Notes under the pieces: model-generated | Databases searched by the model: none | Told to the model about the DNA's origin: nothing | What the model saw: only the letters and a program-made list of their open reading frames with translations | Assembly (NCBI GenBank): GCA_000827325.1 | Contig: KN832870.1 | Location: 2,046,001 to 2,110,000 of the forward strand | Direction: 5' to 3' | DNA from: Oidiodendron maius Zn | Lineage: Eukaryota > Ascomycota > Leotiomycetes > Myxotrichaceae | DNA length: 64,000 nt | Translations under genes and position numbers: made by a program | Part shown: positions 46,685 to 59,446 of the stretch, in pieces | How the letters are laid out: each line of letters starts with the position of its first letter | Numbering within the stretch: position 1 is the first letter of the stretch

Positions 46685-49600
46685 AGTAGAGTAGGTAAGG
46701 TCAAGTTGACTAGACACAACTCAGAACGGTCAGACTATCACCTCCCGGTGGTCTGGAATGAGAATGGGAATGAAGAGAACGTCAACGCCAATTTTGTAGA
46801 TCTTTTTTTTACATTCCACCCCCCCCCCGCGCTGGTAATAAAATTCGTTGTTTCTAAATCTGAACTGCCGATTGCGTGATTGACGGCGTCTCCGGACGCA
46901 AAATAAGCGAAGGATTGCAGCGAAATACCATATTACGCTAGACACAGCGCCATTATACCGTAAATACAACACGTGGAAAAGATATAAAATGGCACATTTG
47001 TGATTAGGACTCCAACTTTCACTGTCAACATCAACTCCATCAGAGAGACATTATCCTTACGAGTACTGTGCTATCTGCACTGACCTGCGCCTAAAATTTG
47101 ATTATATCCATCAATGGCCAATCCAGGGTCAACTTGGGTTCTTATGTATGCCTCTTGAAGGTCAGATCTTTCTGACAATAGTCATGGGCATCTGAATTAC
47201 TAAAAAGAAGCCTGGCATTCGACTCTTCCACTCCTTACAGAATGGTTGTTATCGTGGATCTGACTCTCCATTGCTTTTTGTCTTGGATCTCGTGGTAAGT
47301 CTTGTCGCCGTTTTATGCAAAATACGCCCAATGGGCCGAGGATTGGACACACACAATATAATTGAGCTCATAAGAGCTACAAACCACCGCCAAGGGCCAT
47401 TGTTTACGCGGAGAGAGATAGCCTATGGTATTTCTTGAATTGGAAGCTGGAAAGTTTGGACTCGGCCTATGTCTGTGCTCAATTCAAAATTGCTAGGTTT
47501 AGTCGAGCCCCGTGACGAGTGAACCAAAGCTCCTGAACTCAATTTGGTCACCACTGCTGACAATACGTGCGCTAAAGATCGTCACGCAACGTTTCGCGTC
47601 CAGTACTCACAAAGCGCCCTGACCGCGGACTGCCGGGAATATCTAAAATGAGACCCGCTCGCCTGTTAATCCAGCGAAGGCGAACGTGAGTCAAGTCCAT
47701 GATACGACGTTGTAAGGATCAGAAACTTGGGTGTCAAACACCATGGGCATATTTGGATATTATCGAGCTGAGGAAAAGTTTTGCCATTCTGCAGTTAATT
47801 GCAGTCGTTCCAGGTCTTCCGACTTACCAATCTCATCAATCTCTTGAGGTGTTTGCAATGCAATGTCTGTAGAAAGACATTTGACTTCCTGGAAGGTATC
47901 GCGTGTTATCTCCGTTGTCTCCTTCGTCTGTCGTTCGGGGAATCATCTGGTCAGCTCGCACAGCAAAAGCCGCATGAAGGTATGGCAGAGGATTAGCCGG
48001 CCATTCGATCAAGGAGGGGGCGCCTGAGCCTTGTGTGACAATTGAAGATGTGATAGAGAAGCAGGTTTCCTCCAGAACTCTTGTCATTCGCAAATCAGCG
48101 GTTCTGTCAAGGTTGTCTGGCCCCCTGGGAATGCAGCTCGCAGCTCCCAGCAAGCCTTGCCTGATGGATACCGCGCCGCATCAGCAATCGTTGATCACGA
48201 GCCCGTGGAACTTTTCCAGCCCAGTCTCCATTCTCCCGACGCCCGTCATTCAAGTCGTGATAGACATGCAGACTACGCGACGTCATTTTGAACCGCACCT
48301 CATGTTGTTTTCTCTTTTCGACTGCCCATGTCGACTACACAACAACGTGCTTCCAGCTGGCCCCTCATATCACAAAGGGGACAGGTGAGTGGCATGTCAA
48401 TCAGTAGTCATGAGAGAGATTGGCACTGTTGTAATGTTGCAACGGATTCCCTTCTAGTGACCGTCTGGATCCTCCCGCCATCTATAGCACCCTCGGGAGC
48501 AGACTTCCGACCGAGTTCGGATGCAGAAAGAGGGAAGAAGGAGGAGAAGAGCCTCCAAGGATACAGGATATGTCGGCTCTTGGTATCGGAAACCAGCCCC
48601 CCATTGGGCGCCAGCAGGGACCTGGCCACCTTGGCGCTCTACTCGCACCAATTCGAGCCGTGAATTTCAGGACGGACCCATTATGGCGCATCACGTGCCC
48701 GGGGATATAACTGTGCCCGTCACATTTTAAACCCGAGAGCGCGTACGGGCTGGTTCACCGCGACTTGGCCGTGATCGCGGATTTGTTCCGATGAGGTTAA
48801 ATGTTCCCACCCGTTGTGGTATGCATTGCAGGGCGTGGCCTCCAGCCCGTCGTGCCATCCCTGCGAGCCTCATCACCGCCATACGCCGACTGCCACAGCG
48901 GGGACAGCGGCATGATCCCCATACCCTCGAGGATATCGGCGCCCTTTACTGCGCGCACTCCTACCACAAGCAGCACGATGAGGACTGTCCCTTATCGGCT
49001 AGATAGGCGACCAAACCGCCATCCAGAGGTATCATCGCCGCCGGAAATAGCGTGATGTAGCCGGGATTCTCTATTCCGAGCTGTCGAGATCTACGCCGTG
49101 CCGATTCCGAGCACCGCTATGCCTGTCCTATCGGTGGCGTTCCCCCTATCGAGCCTGCCCGCTGCGTCCTTATCGGCAACGAGGGGTTCTGCGCTGCACG
49201 GCGCTCTCCCTCCGTGCTGGAGCTTCAGACTCCCGTATAGAGCCATCGCTGCGCTCCGCATGGCCACAGCAAAGCCGCACGGGTAATCTCATTGGTGGAC
49301 AATGGTGGCGGGGGAGGTCAGTCCCGTCGGCGAGTGACTAATCAGCACTCCTGTCCGAGGAACGGGGAGGGCGTCCCTCTATCCCTCGGAATCCTCTGTT
49401 GGGTAAGACGGGTTTATTCTGGGCCGCAGACGACCGGAGAATATACTGCGTCCCCCCCCGAGCATGTCGGTTGTAGCATGCAACTCATATACACAGCACC
49501 ATGGAATTTGGCATTCCTAAGTGTATGGCATACTTGGGCAGAAAGACATTCCGTACCACACAGACGCGTGGTGATATGTTCTGGCAGTGCAGCACCTCGC

Positions 49601-50145
49601 CTGCGAGTCGATGTCACGCCGGGCCTACACCACACCCATCAGGGCTAGGGGTCCTAACGATCCCCGCATCGGAATACTTAGAAACAGTCCCAAGGGCGTC
49701 TCTACGCAAGGTAAACCCGTCTAGTTTCCCAGAAAGGCAGTTCGAAGAGGACGATGGAGACAGCCAGTCACCGCCATGCGCGCCATCACTCGCGCGGGGG
49801 AGCTTCGGGTCATATCTGCCACGAACCTGGGTCCACCGGGATTGACGATCTAGTCTGCCCGCCACGGGAACATCATGGCCAGGACGTTGCTGCCCGGCCG
49901 GCTCAGTGGGTGCTCGACCGATCATCGGCTGAACCAAGCAGGGTTTCTATGTGTGGTGCATATGTATGATCATGTAAGTGACGGTCTGGAGGGTCTGTTG
50001 GGAGGCATTGATATATGCCCACAGCTCCCCTCGTCCCCTCTGACCCCTCTTTCCCGTATCTCCTCAAACAACAACGGCCTCCTCCTCCCTCTTGTGGACA
50101 TACCAAAAACCGCAGGACCAGAAGCGCACTGAAATTCATCCCATC
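46685..50145. other. Long intergenic region before C2H2 gene
   Basis: About 3.5 kb lies between divergent neighbours. 46700-48400 holds only short frames, plus a C10 run at about 46819. 48400-50100 is GC-rich with many overlapping frames on both strands, none with a recognisable domain. It is probably a large regulatory region for the C2H2 gene and the permease. Confidence 0.4.
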
Positions 50146-51133
50146 ATGGCGCCCACCAGCACTAGATCCGTCTCTATCTCCTCCTCCTCCACGACGAGCT
50201 CCAAGTCGCAGCTCCCAGAGATCAAGAAAAAGTTCAGCTGCAACTTTCCGGAATGTGGAAAGTCATTTTCCAGATCAGAACATCTGCACCGCCATGCATT
50301 GAACCACAAGGACGGCAACAATACCTGCCTACGCTGTAGTGCACATTTCCGGCGCCGTGATCTTTTAGGTGGGTTATCCCGATTCGTCTTTGTTGATGGC
50401 GGAAACTGATTCCCCTTCAGACCGACACATGACGCGTCACAAGGAAAAGGACGACGAGGCTGGCGGGGAAGGCCTGGGCATATTGGCCACGAGGAAGAGG
50501 CTCTGGAGGGACGCAAGCGGGAAGATTGTTAATACAAGACGGCCCTCTTTTACACAATTACAAGAAGGTGCAGCAGGCAGGCCGAGCTGTCGAGTTGAGA
50601 AGTCGTCTAAGACTGGAGACAGGAAGATGAAAGCCCCCATGCGTCGAGCGCCCTCCGCCTCCTCCACCATCGTGGTTGACACCGGTAAATTCGAGTACCC
50701 AGATCCAGAGCCACATCAGACACCAACCTGGCTCGAGATGGGTCTCCCTTCCTCCCCATCCACCGAGCCCAGTCTTCATTCCACCACCGAGTCGCCGCCT
50801 GCGGAGTTATCAGAATTAGATGCGCTGTACGAGGACGCGCCGTGGCCTCTTGACGATAGCCTGCCGCACATCGAGCCACCGAGTCCCCTCGACGGCCACT
50901 CGCCATACCTTACACCCACATCTTGGGGTCTCCCGCAACCCTTCCAGACGTTCATGGGAGCAGCTGAACCACCATACGCAGATGTCTTCAAGCCCATGAC
51001 AGGCGCCTACGACTGGCAGCCCTGGAACAGCCAAGTACTGTTCTCGCGCTGCCGCGAGGAAAAGTTCGAGCCAGACGCCTCACCGTATGCAGGCGATGGC
51101 GCTCGGAGGCAGTTCGGCCTAGGAACGTGTTAG
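50146..51133 (+). CDS. Two-finger C2H2 transcription factor
   Basis: Exons are inferred at 50146-50368 and 50421-51133 (52 nt intron), giving 311 residues. Two zinc fingers sit near the N-terminus: CNFPECGKSFSRSEHLHRHALNH (CX4C-type) and CLRCSAHFRRRDLLDRHMTRH (CX2C-type). The intron splits the second finger between DLL and DRHM; the two halves join in frame to restore its His pair. A Ser-rich leader precedes them. The C-terminal about 230 residues are acidic and Pro-rich (ELSELDALYEDAPWPLDD), typical of an activation region. It is predicted nuclear. Targets are unknown. Confidence 0.85.
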
Positions 51134-52668
51134 ATTGACGAATTGGGTGGTACTTCTTGTATTTTATATTGGTCTGTTCCTTGAGCGCTATGCTAGGCGG
51201 GATCAACTCAAAAGAAAGGTGGGCGAAGAAATTGAAATACCCATAGAGGATATACCCACCAGAAACGTCATGAAGGCGGATCCCGCTCGCCCACCCACCC
51301 GGGACAACCCCAGGAGGACAAGAGGGATAGCTGAGACGCGCCGCTGAGTAGTCCTTGGCGGGAGTGAGAGTCTGGCTCCGAACGTACCACGCGGCGAGGA
51401 TGGACAGCAGAAGTACCCTAGCATAGCATTTTATTCTGCATATACTTTGCTGTACCTGCCAAGCGTATTCCACGCTTTAATATACTGCCAATACTTACCA
51501 TTATTGCACTTTTACCACTATGACGCAGGGGAGAAAGAAGATCGCTCAGACGTCCAAAATATCATTCACCATCTGTAGACGCGGTCCTTCGATCTAGCAG
51601 GCTGGAGTTGGTAAATCGCGCACGTCCACCCAAGCAAATGGGTCAGAGCCATCAGAATTCCTGCTTCACTGTCAGTCCGGTCAATGATATTACTACTGGC
51701 ATTAGAGGACTTTTCGCAGGTTATATCAGCGTAAATGAATCTTTCATGCTCTTACAAAACCACTATATATATTGTGTCACACCAAATCTATCCAACAATT
51801 ACAAAATATACCATTTTTTTCCTGCTGTAGACTTCCATACCAGCCAGATTAAATTTGCTTCAGGTATGCACATTCAGATGTCTGATATCCGGCATACTTA
51901 TTCCTCTTACCACTCTTCGGAACACACGAAAACAATATGAACTTATCGCATATCCCATCAATCATGATAACAAATCGAGTAAACGGCCACAATCCGAAGA
52001 GACTCCACTTTAAGTCATGGGGCAGATCTCTCGTATAATTCTAACCACGAGTCCCGCTTTCTTCACAACTTCGTTCAATTTCTAGAGGGGATGATCTAGG
52101 GATATAGTGTCTCTCCCTTACGACTAGTGGGCCTGCCTGCCTTAACGTAATACTGTCCATCGAGCCTCTCGCGATGCAGAAAACTGAACGTTTCTTAGCA
52201 CCAGCTCTTGGAAAAGTTACACTTTCACACCAACCGATTCGATTCAACGGGTCACCTATGAAACTTAACTTCTTCCGAAAACCAGCGGGACCAAAAGTAG
52301 AGAAGCCCGGAAGTCACCCGGTATCAGGTTACAATCCATCTTGGCTCTTCAATAACTCGCGGAAAAATCTAGCCTGGAGCTTGCTCAGGTGTAGGTCTGT
52401 GCTAAATATGGATGTGGTTACTTTCCGACTCTCGATGGCTTGCACCATCTGCATGATTAAAAGCTGCTCCGTCAGGAGCTATGGCATAATTCGTAAAATT
52501 CGACGCTACAGGTGAAGAGAGACCGGTTATGCCTCCTAAGCACGATGACGAGCTGGAGTTGCCACATGTAGGAGACCGAATATATGACAAGATGTCGTAA
52601 TTAAACGCTGGCATTGATATTGTCTCGGAAACATGGGGTATAGAAGTTAAGGTCGGTGGGTGACATGA
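51134..52668. other. Intergenic, no gene seen
   Basis: About 1.5 kb separates convergent genes. Frames of 70-113 codons show no domain. Most of 51600-52650 is AT-rich. Confidence 0.4.
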
Positions 52669-54265
52669 TTAGCGTTGCAGCCTCTGGCGCTCCCTGTCCC
52701 TACGTACAGCCCCTTCAACGACAGCTCTGTCAAGTAGAGGCGCTTCATTGCTCTCATTCCCGTGGTCGTTTGAGAGAAGAGTAAACTCCCATCTCGGAGC
52801 CGCCTCGGTCACTCCATTCCATAAATCTCCTGGAAGGAAATCTCCTACATCACCTCGAAAGGCCGCCCGTTCTTTCATATCGATTTCAATTACCTTTTCC
52901 ATCTGCTCCATTGCTTTTCTCATTATGGTTTTAACCTTATCCTCCGACTGCCTTCGCCTGTAAACTTCTATTATTAGGTTGTCATATGAGGTATGGTAAT
53001 TCTCATAGAAAAGGCGCATGGATTCCATTTCCTGCAGCTGCTCCCTTATCTGTGATTTCGTGTCTTCCCAGCGAAAACGAAAATCGGACGCTGCCATCAG
53101 GTATTCTGGAAGTTGAGCTGATAACAACTGAAGAGCACTAAATGCTGCGGCCGTGGAGTCATAGGCGGCTGCAAGATTTGAAACATGAGCTAGAATAGCA
53201 TCATGTTTAATTTCCATCTCGTTCAAATGCTCCCGTAACTCAGTCACGACGTCTTCAACCTGAGCCGCATCATTTTCCAAGACAGTCAGCATCTCCTTTC
53301 TTTCTTCTTCACTTAGTGGACCTTCATCATCAAGGTTTTGTGATGAATCCATGACGCCTGATACTGATACTGGCTCAGCGCCAGGTGGTAGGGAGGAGGC
53401 CGCTTTACGAACAGCAGCGAATCCGCCTTCTGTGTGTCGGATAGCATTGACGCATAGATCGAAGTGCGATACCAGGCTATCTAGTAGAGATGCCATATCT
53501 TGGGCGTGTGTTTCCAGGGCGTGGAGGCCGTCTAGGATAGGTGTTGACGTAAGGGATGGTTGCGGTTGCAGAGGGAGTAGTTTAGATGCGGATGCCATAG
53601 CATCCTTCAAGTCTCGCAGGCTATCATCGAAGGAGAGAAGGGAGGTATCGAATTCGGTCTGTGATTCCTGTATTACATGTCAGCCGCGCAAGGTGATCCG
53701 TTGAATCGTCATACCTTGGACTGTCGGATTGATTCCTTGATAGTATTTCGCACGGTTTCCACGCCTTGCTCATCGACAAAGTCCAACAGCGACCTTGGGT
53801 TTTCCTCAGCAGGTCTAAATGCTGCCTCGATTATCGTGGATCGCAATACATCCATCGTAGATACTAACCTTGAGTTTGCATCGTCGAGGGATTTTATAAC
53901 GTTCTGCAATTTTTAGCCTTAGTCACGTCACAACCATGGTTATATACCTCAAACTCCCTCTGGCCATCCTTATATACATTTTCAATGCCTCCTCTAACCA
54001 TTCTCAGCACCTTCACTTGCTCAGTGATCCCATCTCGCAGGTATATCGTCTTAGAGGCGAGGATGACAGATTCTTCGAGAGCTGATCTAGCTGATGTAAC
54101 TATTTCGTTGGCACGCCATACGGTGCTAATTGAAGACAGAGAGCGTTTTGATGCAAGCAGATGCGAGACAAGAGCATCAAGAGGAACAAGATGCTGCGTC
54201 ATAGAGTGAGCTTGGGAAGCGTCTGGTGATACAGAAGCATGGCTCTGTGAAGTTGGTGAGGACAT
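52669..54265 (-). CDS. ATG17: Autophagy scaffold Atg17
   Basis: Three exons are inferred: 53948-54265, 53715-53903 and 52669-53667, giving 501 residues (512 if the ATG at 54298 is used). The long helical rod is characteristic: LVSHLLASKRSLSSISTVWRAN near the start, RSALEESVILASKT, the LLDFVDEQGVE block, and the C-terminal RLFYENYHTSYDNLI. Introns are 44 and 47 nt. Atg17 dimerises as an S-shaped rod and, with Atg29 and Atg31, forms the scaffold that recruits Atg1/Atg13 and Atg9 vesicles to the pre-autophagosomal site on starvation. A Ser/Pro-rich N-terminal leader of about 20 residues precedes the rod. No damage is seen. Confidence 0.92.
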
Positions 54266-54298
54266 TTTGGGAGGAGGTATAGGGACAGCTTTAGGCAT

Positions 54299-54785
54299 AT
54301 GGCTAGCTGTGGATGGATACCAAACTGTGATATTTCAACAGCTTTTGCTTGATTGCGTCAATACTTTGTGGAAGGATAGAAGTACGACGATGGGAAGACG
54401 AGGCTGCATCTTAACCTCGCCAGTGATTAGTAAGCCTCCAGCACTGGTTCACCAGTGGTTGTCAGAATTGAGGAATAACCGAAAAGTTTCGCAAGTGTAA
54501 TACTTCAACAACTGCAAGATTAAGACGTATAAAAATTTAATATAAATATAATAGAAGCTGTAAATAATAGTTCTGCCTATTTAAAATTTTAATATTCTAT
54601 TGTGTTGAAAATTTATACGTGGGTAGCAGTTTTCGATTATTCATCAATTCTGACACCCACTGGCGGTTGGTGCTTCACCGGTTTAGTCTGGAAGAGTAAC
54701 TTCAGCAGCTAGATATACGACGACACAGAGTGTGAAACAGTGTGGAAAACGAGCTCTTGTCCTTCTTAAATAATAAGCACGAGGT
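54299..54785. other. Intergenic with short AT-rich element
   Basis: A 487 bp gap between two minus-strand genes. It contains an AT-rich block with inverted ends at 54525-54620, listed separately. The rest shows nothing clear. Confidence 0.4.
54525..54620. repeat. AT-rich 96 bp block with inverted ends
   Basis: The block starts ACGTATAAAAATTT and ends AAAATTTATACGT, so the two ends are inverted copies of 12-13 bp. The inside is almost all A/T. No target-site duplication is obvious. It may be a small MITE-like relic, a terminator, or chance in AT-rich DNA. Confidence 0.35.
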
Positions 54786-55886
54786 TTAATCGATTTCCAT
54801 TTCATCTATGTATTCCTCTGGCTCCTTTATCTGGAGAGACTCAGGTCTAGAAGTTATTTCCTGAAGGGACACTGCGTTCGGTGTCCAATCCATATCATCC
54901 ACAGGTCGTTCACTAATCTCCCGAAGAGCACTTTCCAACTTGCTTCTCTTCCATTGCAGGTCTTCACTGGTGGACAAATCCCACTGTTTAAGCTCTTCTC
55001 GCAGGTGGCTAAATTTGTTCTGCCTTGTCACGTCAGAGAACATGAACATCAAGTCCTGAGCTTGTGAAGTCATGCGACAAATCTCTACATTATTACACAG
55101 ATGGCGGTGCACAGCAGCGTTCCGAATGAATACTGCGTCAGACAATGCCTTTTCTAACGAATAGTTAGGCATTGATGATACAGCTTTATATGGAACGGCC
55201 TCAGGTAGGAATTTCTTCCACGTCGAAAGTTCAACAGCTTCGGAGCAGGTCCAGCCCTTCTCGTTCAGTGTATTCGGTATCCACCTTGATGCAAAGTCGT
55301 AACAGCCTTCTTCAAGAATCCGTTGCATCATTGCAAGAATGAAATGTTGGACTTCATAAGGGAGGCCTAGATCTGGTACCGTTGTCGTCAGGGAGGTGAA
55401 CTCGGAGGGAGTAGTGGTAAGAACGGTCTGCATAAAGTGTCAGCTATTGACCATGCAGTGGGATATCAAACATACTCTTGTCCATACTTCTCTCTGGTCC
55501 GCGGCCTTGGCTCTTCCACTATAGTTGCGAGGTGCCCAACGACTCATAGCAAGACCTGGTTCCCCGCCCTTGAGCGTTGATGAATTCAACGTAGAATCCT
55601 CCTTCCGCCAGTGTGAGTTTCCGGAGCCAGTACGACCAGCTTCATCCCAACTTCCTCCATTCTCCGGTATCTTTGTATTATGAGGCTTGGATGCTGCGAT
55701 CGGTGGCTCATATCCGTTTGCCTCAACATTTTTTAGACGCTTTAATGAACAGCGGAAGCATTCTGTGCGCCGTTGATAATTGGCGAAGCCGCAAGCAGGG
55801 CAGTCCCAATCTCCTGGCCGAGGATAATGTATGTCCCCATTTGTCTTGGAAGCCCAAATGCTCGCATGTAATCCACGTTCGGCCAT
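54786..55886 (-). CDS. RanBP2-type zinc finger protein
   Basis: Two exons are inferred, 55476-55886 and 54786-55427 (48 nt intron), giving 350 residues. A RanBP2-type zinc finger lies near the N-terminus (GDWDCPACGFANYQRRTECFRC; W, CX2C and CX2C in the expected places), a module that often binds single-stranded RNA or ubiquitin. The C-terminal half has a helical domain (LPYEVQHFILAMMQRILEE, FIRNAAVHRHLCNNVEICR), which I recall from fungal hypothetical proteins but cannot name. The frame remains open upstream of MAERGL, so an extra 5' exon is possible (see findings). Probably an RNA-associated protein; the function is not known. Confidence 0.7.
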
Positions 55887-58800
55887 CCTGCCATTCAAGA
55901 TCAGGTCGATGGTTATGCTACCTCTATGCCAGATGACGCGCGTTGCAGCAACTCACATGATTGCGACAAATAAATACCCAGTGTCCCTCTATAAATGCCG
56001 ATGCAATATTATGTGTCCCATTTGGGCAGCAAGTGATGGTCAATGTATCCACATTCTGCAAGAATTGAATTGAAACGAGACGTGAACGAGATGAGGGCGG
56101 CTCCCTGCACGTGATACCCAAAATGCTTATGCCAACAGTTATTATTGAACACAAACCCACCGCCCAGTTCATTCACATTAGACAAAATATGCCAATTATG
56201 TTTAAAACATTTAACATTATAAAGCTGTATTATTTACCATTACCCAATATGATCGTCTGAGATTATCATTAAAGCGAGATGGAAGCCAGCTAACCCTTGC
56301 CGAGCAACACTCCGACCACGAGATTCGCAGTCTAACCATACTTTCCTTCATAAATGGATATAAATATCTTCTACTATGCGTTGCCGATCGCGAGACCGAT
56401 AGGATAGGGTAACCATACTAAATCGATCTTGTCCTGGGGCTCGAAAGTGACTATAGCGAAGAGTGTGCTGAATTTGCCGACTCAAAATGCCTGTCGTATT
56501 GTCTGTTTATCCAGATTTGGGAGTCCGCTCAGGTTATCTATCGTGATGGCCACTAAATCCAGTGTGAGAACTTGATTTCTCCATCTACACATTTGAGTTA
56601 GCATCACCTCTCAATATAGATTATACTTCATCCATCTTATAACGGCGACACGCTCTTCAAAGCCAGAATCATGCGACACAAAATGCCTATACGGAAATAG
56701 AGAACGTACACAAAATCGACGTGTTGGTTAGTGTATCAAACCAGGGATCTCGTCTCCTCCATCTTATTGGTTCCGTGGGGTATGAGACCTCGTCTTCATT
56801 CACGAGCTTCAGCTCTTCAAGCCAGTGAAATCCGGATTCGTGCTAGAAGGTTAGTATTCTTTGATCTGGGCGAATTCCATAGACGTATTTGTTGATGTCG
56901 TAGGCGGCCATATGGCCACTGCTGCCTAGATATCCAATGTGGTATATGTTGCAGGATATGAACCAATCTGGCACATAACTAATGCTATATCCACAGGCTC
57001 CGCGACCAGGCTTGCGTATTAATATAAAGATTATTTCTGTGACATGGAGCATGAGTCGTGATGACGATCAATCTAGATCTCATTAAGAATTAAATCCTGT
57101 GGTCTGGAATACGGAAATCTAGTGCCAGAGCTTGACGTTGGCAGTTGTGGCACAAATTGGGCGCAGCCACAATTGTTGGAAGCACCACTAATAGATGATG
57201 CTGGCACCTGTGATGGAGGCTCTTACAAAGGGTTAGCAAGAGATTTGCTCGACACACCTCTGGCCGGTATATAGATTAAGCGTTAAATCGGTGCAATGTC
57301 CAGAGCGTGGATGAATTATCGACTTGCTCAATCATGATGTACCAGCCTGTCCCTCCTGAGTTCTCTTCATCTCAAAATCTCGAGACTACGAGATATACAT
57401 ATTCCATCGGATAGAATAATGTACGCGGTCTGCAAGGGACTTCAAGCTCCCTGCCGCTTTGTGGAGTCTGTCTTGCTTGGGTGGAATCCGGGCGCTTTCA
57501 GTCGAGAGCCGATAACCCATTCTGGTCGTATTGGCACGGCTGCTGGAAGATCAAAGAGCATGTGAATGCCCCTGGCATTGAAACCGAAGCTGGAATTAAG
57601 GCAATGCCAAGATATTGTGCGGCTGGACCCAGCTTCTCGAGAACTGTCACGGGGAAGACACGTCTGTGATTGGAGCTGATGAAGAGCTCGTGCCGGAGAA
57701 ATGACTTGGTGTATTCGCTGAGAATTATACTAATACTATGGACGAAGTATTGAATGAAAATAGGTAATAAGAGTTAGAAGTTAGAAGTTAAACACTTGTG
57801 GTACGAATGGCCTAACAAAGGGATACCAGATATATAATGATTGAAAGGAAGCTTGTAAACATCGTGCACGGGGAATGACTCTGGATCAAGGCTAATGGCC
57901 ATCTGATCTCAAAATAGGACACAATAGGCAAAAGCTGGGGGCGGATTCATATGCCGGGCTGCAAGATCCCAACATGTGCCATAAGAGGGATGCAACGCAA
58001 GATGTCTCCAGCCACTAACAGTCCTACAGAGCGCTGTATTACCTCAGCTAAAAGTATCTCTTGTGGCGCCCCAATCGCATCAGAGCTTCAATTCTGCGAT
58101 CATCACGATCTGCCGCGATATGATACAAATGATTGAATCTTGGTCCGAGGGTAATGCCGCGATGGAAGAGGAAGCCAACCATACTCACGTCCTAAGCCTG
58201 CAGGAAGACGGAAAGCGACCAGCTGACCCCGCCCGGCTCTGGAGAGGAGCAGGGCAGACTAAGACTGCTCGCGAATGCCCTCACTGCCGTTACAAGCATG
58301 AACTTTGGAACTTGCTAGAATACGTCAATGATTGTGATCGTTCCCAGGTTTTCGAAGCCTGAAGGAAGCTCGAAGGACAAATGGTAAGCCCGCAAGGGGA
58401 GAAGCAGGGCATAACTGTAGCATGGCCGACGACAATACCAGCAATAGAATCTGGAAATCCACCAGGAAGCTCCATCGCGCCATAACGGGATCAATATGAG
58501 TTGTGTGAATCATAAACTTTTTCACTTTGTCGTGGTACTTAACCAGTCAGCCCCTGTACGCGCCACATAAAATAGGATGAGGCTGTGCTCCCACCAGCCA
58601 ATGACAACCGGGCTCGCAACCACATATTGACTTTTTAGACCCAGGCTTCTTGAGCTGCAGGAAGCATCCTCACTCCCATCAGCACATCCTCAGATTCCTA
58701 TCGCAAGACTCAGAACTTTGGCCCTCGCAGTATCCATCACGCTGTCTGCCGAGCTGCCAGCGGAATGGATTCTGACTCGCGTCTCCACGCGCCAAGAACG

Positions 58801-58971
58801 TTCTCAGATCTTTTGATGTATATATATACAACATGCACCTCCTACTCGCAGTCTGTACTGGCTACCTCAAGTTGCACCGTCCACCAAGATATACAACTTG
58901 AAGCATACGATAGTCGACATATTTAATCTCCCTGCCAGCCATCGCTCTTCAGCACCTATATCATAATTGAA
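55887..58971. other. Long intergenic region
   Basis: About 3.1 kb. 55924-56055 (minus) is a possible 5' exon of the zinc finger gene. Two plus-strand frames at 57951-58136 and 58063-58362 have Cys/His pairs (CPHCRYKHELWNLLEYVNDCD), but no start, splice or homologue I can support. Otherwise nothing is recognised. Confidence 0.4.
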
Positions 58972-59446
58972 ATGCCTTCTCCATACGAAGTCAAGATGGG
59001 CTACCAATACGCTCCCGTCGGCGTGTCCTACACGACCCGCGGTGAGCGCAGCGACTCAACGGGCTCGTACTCCTCCATTGCCTCATCTGACTCCGAGTAC
59101 GAGAAACTTGCCCCTCGCCCCGACGAGATTGCCTTTTACAGTGGGAAGGCCTTACCTGCGACTCCGCAACGCCGCGTCCGCTTCCTTTTGGAGAAAGACG
59201 CTTCCTCTCTGTAGGTTGAGAGTGCTTTATTACTTACTGCTGTTCATAGGATTTTTGTCTTCGCTATTCTTTTTATTTTATTTTTATTGTTAATTCGTCT
59301 ACTAACGAGTCATCTACAGGCCGTCTGAGGGTCGCAGGAAGCCAAGAAAGATGTCCAGCCGGGATGGCGCCTATGCTTGGTTCGCACAGCGCCGCTACCA
59401 AGCAAACGATGAGAGATTGGAAGATTCTATGGAGAGGCTACTATAG
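58972..59446 (+). CDS. Small polar protein of unknown function
   Basis: Two exons are inferred, 58972-59210 and 59320-59446, giving 121 residues. The 109 nt intron has donor GTAGGT, branch ACTAAC and acceptor TACAG. It is not recognised. The N-terminal half is rich in S, Y and T (STGSYSSIASSDSEY), then a basic patch (QRRVRFLLEKD, and RRKPRKMSS in exon 2) and an acidic helical tail (NDERLEDSMERLL). The two exons read continuously and both have coding character, so the gene looks real. Function unknown. Confidence 0.6.

Noticed and set aside
53820-53875. Extra intron in ATG17 exon 2 (GTTAGT...TTTAG)
   Set aside because: The unspliced reading (STMDVLRSTIIEAAFRP) matches Atg17 proteins, so the sequence is coding.
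57951-58362. Two overlapping frames with Cys/His pairs
   Set aside because: The Cys/His spacing does not fit a known zinc finger, and no plausible start or intron links the frames.
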